Assembly: GCA_030448105.1 (NCBI GenBank)
Contig: JAUJNP010000006.1
Span: 119,952 to 183,951, forward strand
Length of the DNA: 64,000 bases
Direction: 5' to 3'
From: Acidimicrobiales bacterium
GTDB taxonomy: Bacteria > Actinomycetota > Acidimicrobiia > Acidimicrobiales > Iamiaceae
Of this stretch, positions 61,999 through 64,000 are shown one piece after another. The notes beneath the pieces are model-generated. The model made no database searches. It was not told the origin of the DNA and was given only the letters and a program-made list of their open reading frames with translations. A program made the position numbers and the translations under genes. Each line of letters opens with the position of its first letter. Position 1 is the first letter of the stretch.

Positions 61999-63558
61999 GT
62001 GCTGCTCACCGACCTGGTGGCCACGTCCGACGCGGTAACCGCCACCCGCTCCCGCACCGCCAAGGTGGCAGCCCTGGCTGCCCTGCTGGGCCGGTTGGCG
62101 CCCGCCGAGATCGAGCCGGTGGTGGGCCTCCTCACCGGCGAGCTGCGCCAGGGCCGCCTCGGCGTCGGGTGGGCCACCATCGCCGAGCGGGTGGCCCGTC
62201 CCGCCGCCGAGCCGGCCATCACCGTGGGGGAGCTGGATGCCGCCCTCGACCACCTGGCCGGGCTGCACGGCCCGGGCTCGGCCGCGGCCCGCGCCGCCGT
62301 GCTCGACGACCTCCTCGGACGGGCCACCGCCGCCGAGGGCGGCTTCCTGCGGCGCCTCCTGCTGGGCGAGCTGCGCCAGGGCGCGCTGGAAGGAGTGATG
62401 GTGGAGGCCATCGCCGCCGCCGCCGGGGTGCCCGCCCCAATCGTGCGGCGCGCCCACATGCTGGCCGGGCGACTCGGCCCCACCGCCGTCGCCGCCCTCA
62501 CCGGTGGCCCCGCCGCCCTCGACGCCATCGGCCTGGCGCTGCTGCGGCCGGTGCGCCCGATGCTGGCGTCCACCGCACCCGACGTCGCCACCGCCGTGGC
62601 CGAGCTGGGCCGGGTGTCGGTGGAGTGGAAGCTCGACGGTGCCCGCATCCAGGTCCACCGGTCGGGCGCCGACGTCGCCATCTTCACCCGCAACCTGCGC
62701 GACATCACCGCCCGATTGCCCGAGGTGGTCGACCTCGTGCGGTCGTTGCCCACCGAAGCGGTGGTGCTCGACGGCGAGACCCTCGCCCTCGGCCAGGACG
62801 ACCGCCCTCGCAGCTTCCAGGACACGATGGCCCGCTTCGGAGCCGACGCCGCCCGCAGCCAGCGCCTACGGCCCTGGTTCTTCGACTGCCTCCACGTCGA
62901 CGGCACCGACCTGCTCGAGGCGCCGCTCGAGGAGCGACTGGCCCACCTCGACCGGGTGGCGGGCGAGTGGCGGGTGCGCGGGGTTCTCACCGAGGACCCG
63001 GCGGAGGGAGCCGCCGTCCTGACCGAGGCGCTGGCCGCCGGCCACGAGGGCGTGATGGTGAAGGCGGCCGGTGCCCCCTACCAGGCAGGGCGCCGGGGCA
63101 AGGCCTGGCAGAAGGTCAAGCCGGTCCACACCCTGGACCTCGTGGTCCTCGCCGTCGAGTGGGGCAGCGGCCGCCGGCGGGGGTGGCTGTCGAACCTGCA
63201 CCTCGGCGCCCGGGGGCCCGACGGCGACCTCGTCATGGTGGGCAAGACGTTCAAGGGGCTGACCGACGCCATGCTCGCCTGGCAGACGGAGCGGTTCCTC
63301 GCCCTGGAGACCGGCCGTAGCGGGCACGGCGTCGTGCACGTACGGCCCGAGCAGGTGGTGGAGATCGCCTTCGACGGCGTGCAGCGGTCGAGCCGGTACC
63401 CCGGCGGTGTGGCCCTGCGCTTCGCCCGGGTGGTGCGCCATCGAGACGACAAGGGCCCGGGCGAGGCCGACACCAGGTGGTGGTGGTCGGCGCCGTGGTG
63501 GTCGGCGCCGTGGTGGTCGGCGCCGCGGTGGTGGGGGCGGTGGTGGGGGGAGCGGTAG
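61999..63558 (+). CDS. ATP-dependent DNA ligase (LigB-type)
   Basis: Up to 519 residues. N-terminal DNA-binding domain (LTDLVATSDAVTATRSRTAKVAALAALL), nucleotidyltransferase motif I WKLDGARIQVH with the adenylated Lys, motif III VLDGETLAL, motif IV HEGVMVKAAGAPY, motif V KAWQKVKPVHTLDLVVL, then the OB domain to RFARVVRHRDDKGPGEADT. The last about 27 residues (Trp/Ala/Pro text) are the antisense reading of a Thr/Pro repeat and are not natural; the true end is probably near 63475. GTG 61999 is 14 bases after the preceding gene. Such ligases are usually for repair. Confidence 0.87.
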   Translation: MLLTDLVATSDAVTATRSRTAKVAALAALLGRLAPAEIEPVVGLLTGELRQGRLGVGWATIAERVARPAAEPAITVGELDAALDHLAGLHGPGSAAARAAVLDDLLGRATAAEGGFLRRLLLGELRQGALEGVMVEAIAAAAGVPAPIVRRAHMLAGRLGPTAVAALTGGPAALDAIGLALLRPVRPMLASTAPDVATAVAELGRVSVEWKLDGARIQVHRSGADVAIFTRNLRDITARLPEVVDLVRSLPTEAVVLDGETLALGQDDRPRSFQDTMARFGADAARSQRLRPWFFDCLHVDGTDLLEAPLEERLAHLDRVAGEWRVRGVLTEDPAEGAAVLTEALAAGHEGVMVKAAGAPYQAGRRGKAWQKVKPVHTLDLVVLAVEWGSGRRRGWLSNLHLGARGPDGDLVMVGKTFKGLTDAMLAWQTERFLALETGRSGHGVVHVRPEQVVEIAFDGVQRSSRYPGGVALRFARVVRHRDDKGPGEADTRWWWSAPWWSAPWWSAPRWWGRWWGER

Positions 63559-64000
63559 TGGGGGGAGCGGTAGTGGGGGGAGCGGTGGTGGGCGGCGCCG
63601 TGGTCGTCGTCGTCGAGGTGGAGGTGGTGGTGGTCGACGTCGACGTGGTGGTGGTCGACGTGCTGGCGGTGGTCGTGGTCGTGGTGGGCTGGGGATCGTC
63701 GTTGGCCGCCCGCAGGCCCAGGAGCAGCCCGGCCACTATGGCGATCAGCACCACCAGCACCACGATGGCGATGATCCACCCCCGGCCGTTGCCTTCGGGG
63801 GGCGTCTCGCCGTACACCACCTCCTCGTGGCGCGAGACGGCGGTGGCGCCCGCGGGGGCCGCCACCCGGGTGGCGTCGCCGGCGTCGGGAGCCGGCACCC
63901 ACGCCTGGCCTGTGCTCGCCCCCGCCAGCGCGGTCGTGCCCTGCGGCGGCGTGGCAGCCGGCTTCCACCCCTCGGTGGCGCCTTCGTCGTCGGGCCGCCA
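63251..64000 (-). CDS. Membrane protein with Thr/Pro-rich tail, start outside the window
   Basis: The frame is open from the window end: TEGWKPAATPPQGTTALAGA, VPAPDAGDATRVAAPAGATAV and EEVVYGETPPEGNGRGWIIA precede one membrane helix (IIAIVVLVVLIAIVAGLLLGLRAA), followed by a long Thr/Ser/Pro stretch (TTTTTTASTST...). The remaining frame to 63251 is antisense to the ligase and looks unnatural, so the real end is probably within the repeat near 63470. Single-helix proteins with an outside Thr/Pro stalk are common in actinobacteria. Function unknown. Confidence 0.6.
   Translation of the reverse strand, partial: WRPDDEGATEGWKPAATPPQGTTALAGASTGQAWVPAPDAGDATRVAAPAGATAVSRHEEVVYGETPPEGNGRGWIIAIVVLVVLIAIVAGLLLGLRAANDDPQPTTTTTTASTSTTTTSTSTTTTSTSTTTTTAPPTTAPPTTAPPTTAPPTTAPTTAAPTTTAPTTTAPTTTTWCRPRPGPCRLDGAPPGRSAGPHRRGTGSTAARRRRRSPPPARAVRARRRARYGRSPGRGTAPSARRAWRRSAP
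63477..63700 (-). repeat. Thr/Pro-coding simple repeat
   Basis: On the minus strand, ACC-rich and CGCCG/CCACC units (TTTAPTTAP and TTTSTST in protein) run for over 200 bases. Several unit types (12-15 bases) are repeated, for example GGTGGTCGGCGCC on the plus strand at 63483-63525. Unstable and prone to misassembly. Confidence 0.88.

Overview
The window is about 64 kb of very GC-rich, gene-dense DNA with many GTG starts and ATGA-type overlaps. F420-dependent and mycothiol-type enzymes, a LexA/NrdR system with CGAAC-N4-GTTCG boxes, SpoVS and a class II ribonucleotide reductase point to a high-GC actinobacterium, most probably class Acidimicrobiia. That placement is inference from gene content and order; no rRNA or other taxonomic marker was compared.

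Layout. 0-17 kb: recA (LexA box plus a second damage-type promoter), spoVS, miaB, three small enzymes, miaA, dapF, hflX, two tandem prephenate-dehydratase-type genes, tyrA, then a lysine (succinylase) cluster dapC-dapD-dapE with two paralogous membrane proteins inserted in it. 16-18 kb: lexA divergent from a LysM membrane protein and nrdR, the usual actinobacterial SOS/cell-division arrangement. 18-28 kb: a RibD_C-type reductase, a molybdopterin oxidoreductase, a MarR/YceI pair, and nrdJ carrying two complete inteins behind tandem NrdR-type boxes. 28-30 kb: a lower-GC insert with a PD-(D/E)XK-like protein. 30-46 kb: oxidative and lipid catabolism (CruF-like protein, aldehyde dehydrogenase, P450, 2OG oxygenase, acyl-CoA synthetase, two damaged acyl-CoA dehydrogenases), a SNF2 helicase and PhoD. 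46-50.4 kb: a Fur-family regulator, Nfu N-terminal domain protein and a SelW-like protein on the minus strand; a CbiMNQO nickel/cobalt importer and hypA/hypB remnants on the plus strand. 50.4-58.2 kb: an accessory block with a TPR protein, class F-type sortase, DUF4331 protein, His-rich NicO-type permease, LuxR regulator and decayed insertion sequences. 58-64 kb: a metallo-beta-lactamase-fold protein, a sigma-like factor, a mycothiol-type formaldehyde dehydrogenase pair, ATP-dependent DNA ligase, and a Thr/Pro-rich membrane protein running off the end.

The most notable item is a short gene at 45943-46212 (minus) that ordinary ORF calling splits. It is an Rdx/SelW-family protein whose CxxC motif is C-V-P-TGA, and the TGA is followed by a hairpin with a GGUCU apical loop like the E. 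coli fdhF SECIS. It is very likely a selenoprotein. A second notable signal is a near-identical promoter element (TGTCACACCCCCT, then an nAnnnT -10) in front of recA, the LysM/SOS gene and the sigma-like gene; it fits the mycobacterial PafBC (RecA-NDp) promoter pattern.

Several conserved genes (recA, nrdJ, phoD, hypA, hypB, one acyl-CoA dehydrogenase) carry frameshifts, often in G or C runs, so part of the damage is probably sequencing or assembly error. Losses and duplications of larger segments (the two acyl-CoA dehydrogenases, truncated hypB, the duplicated sortase 5' end) need a separate explanation.
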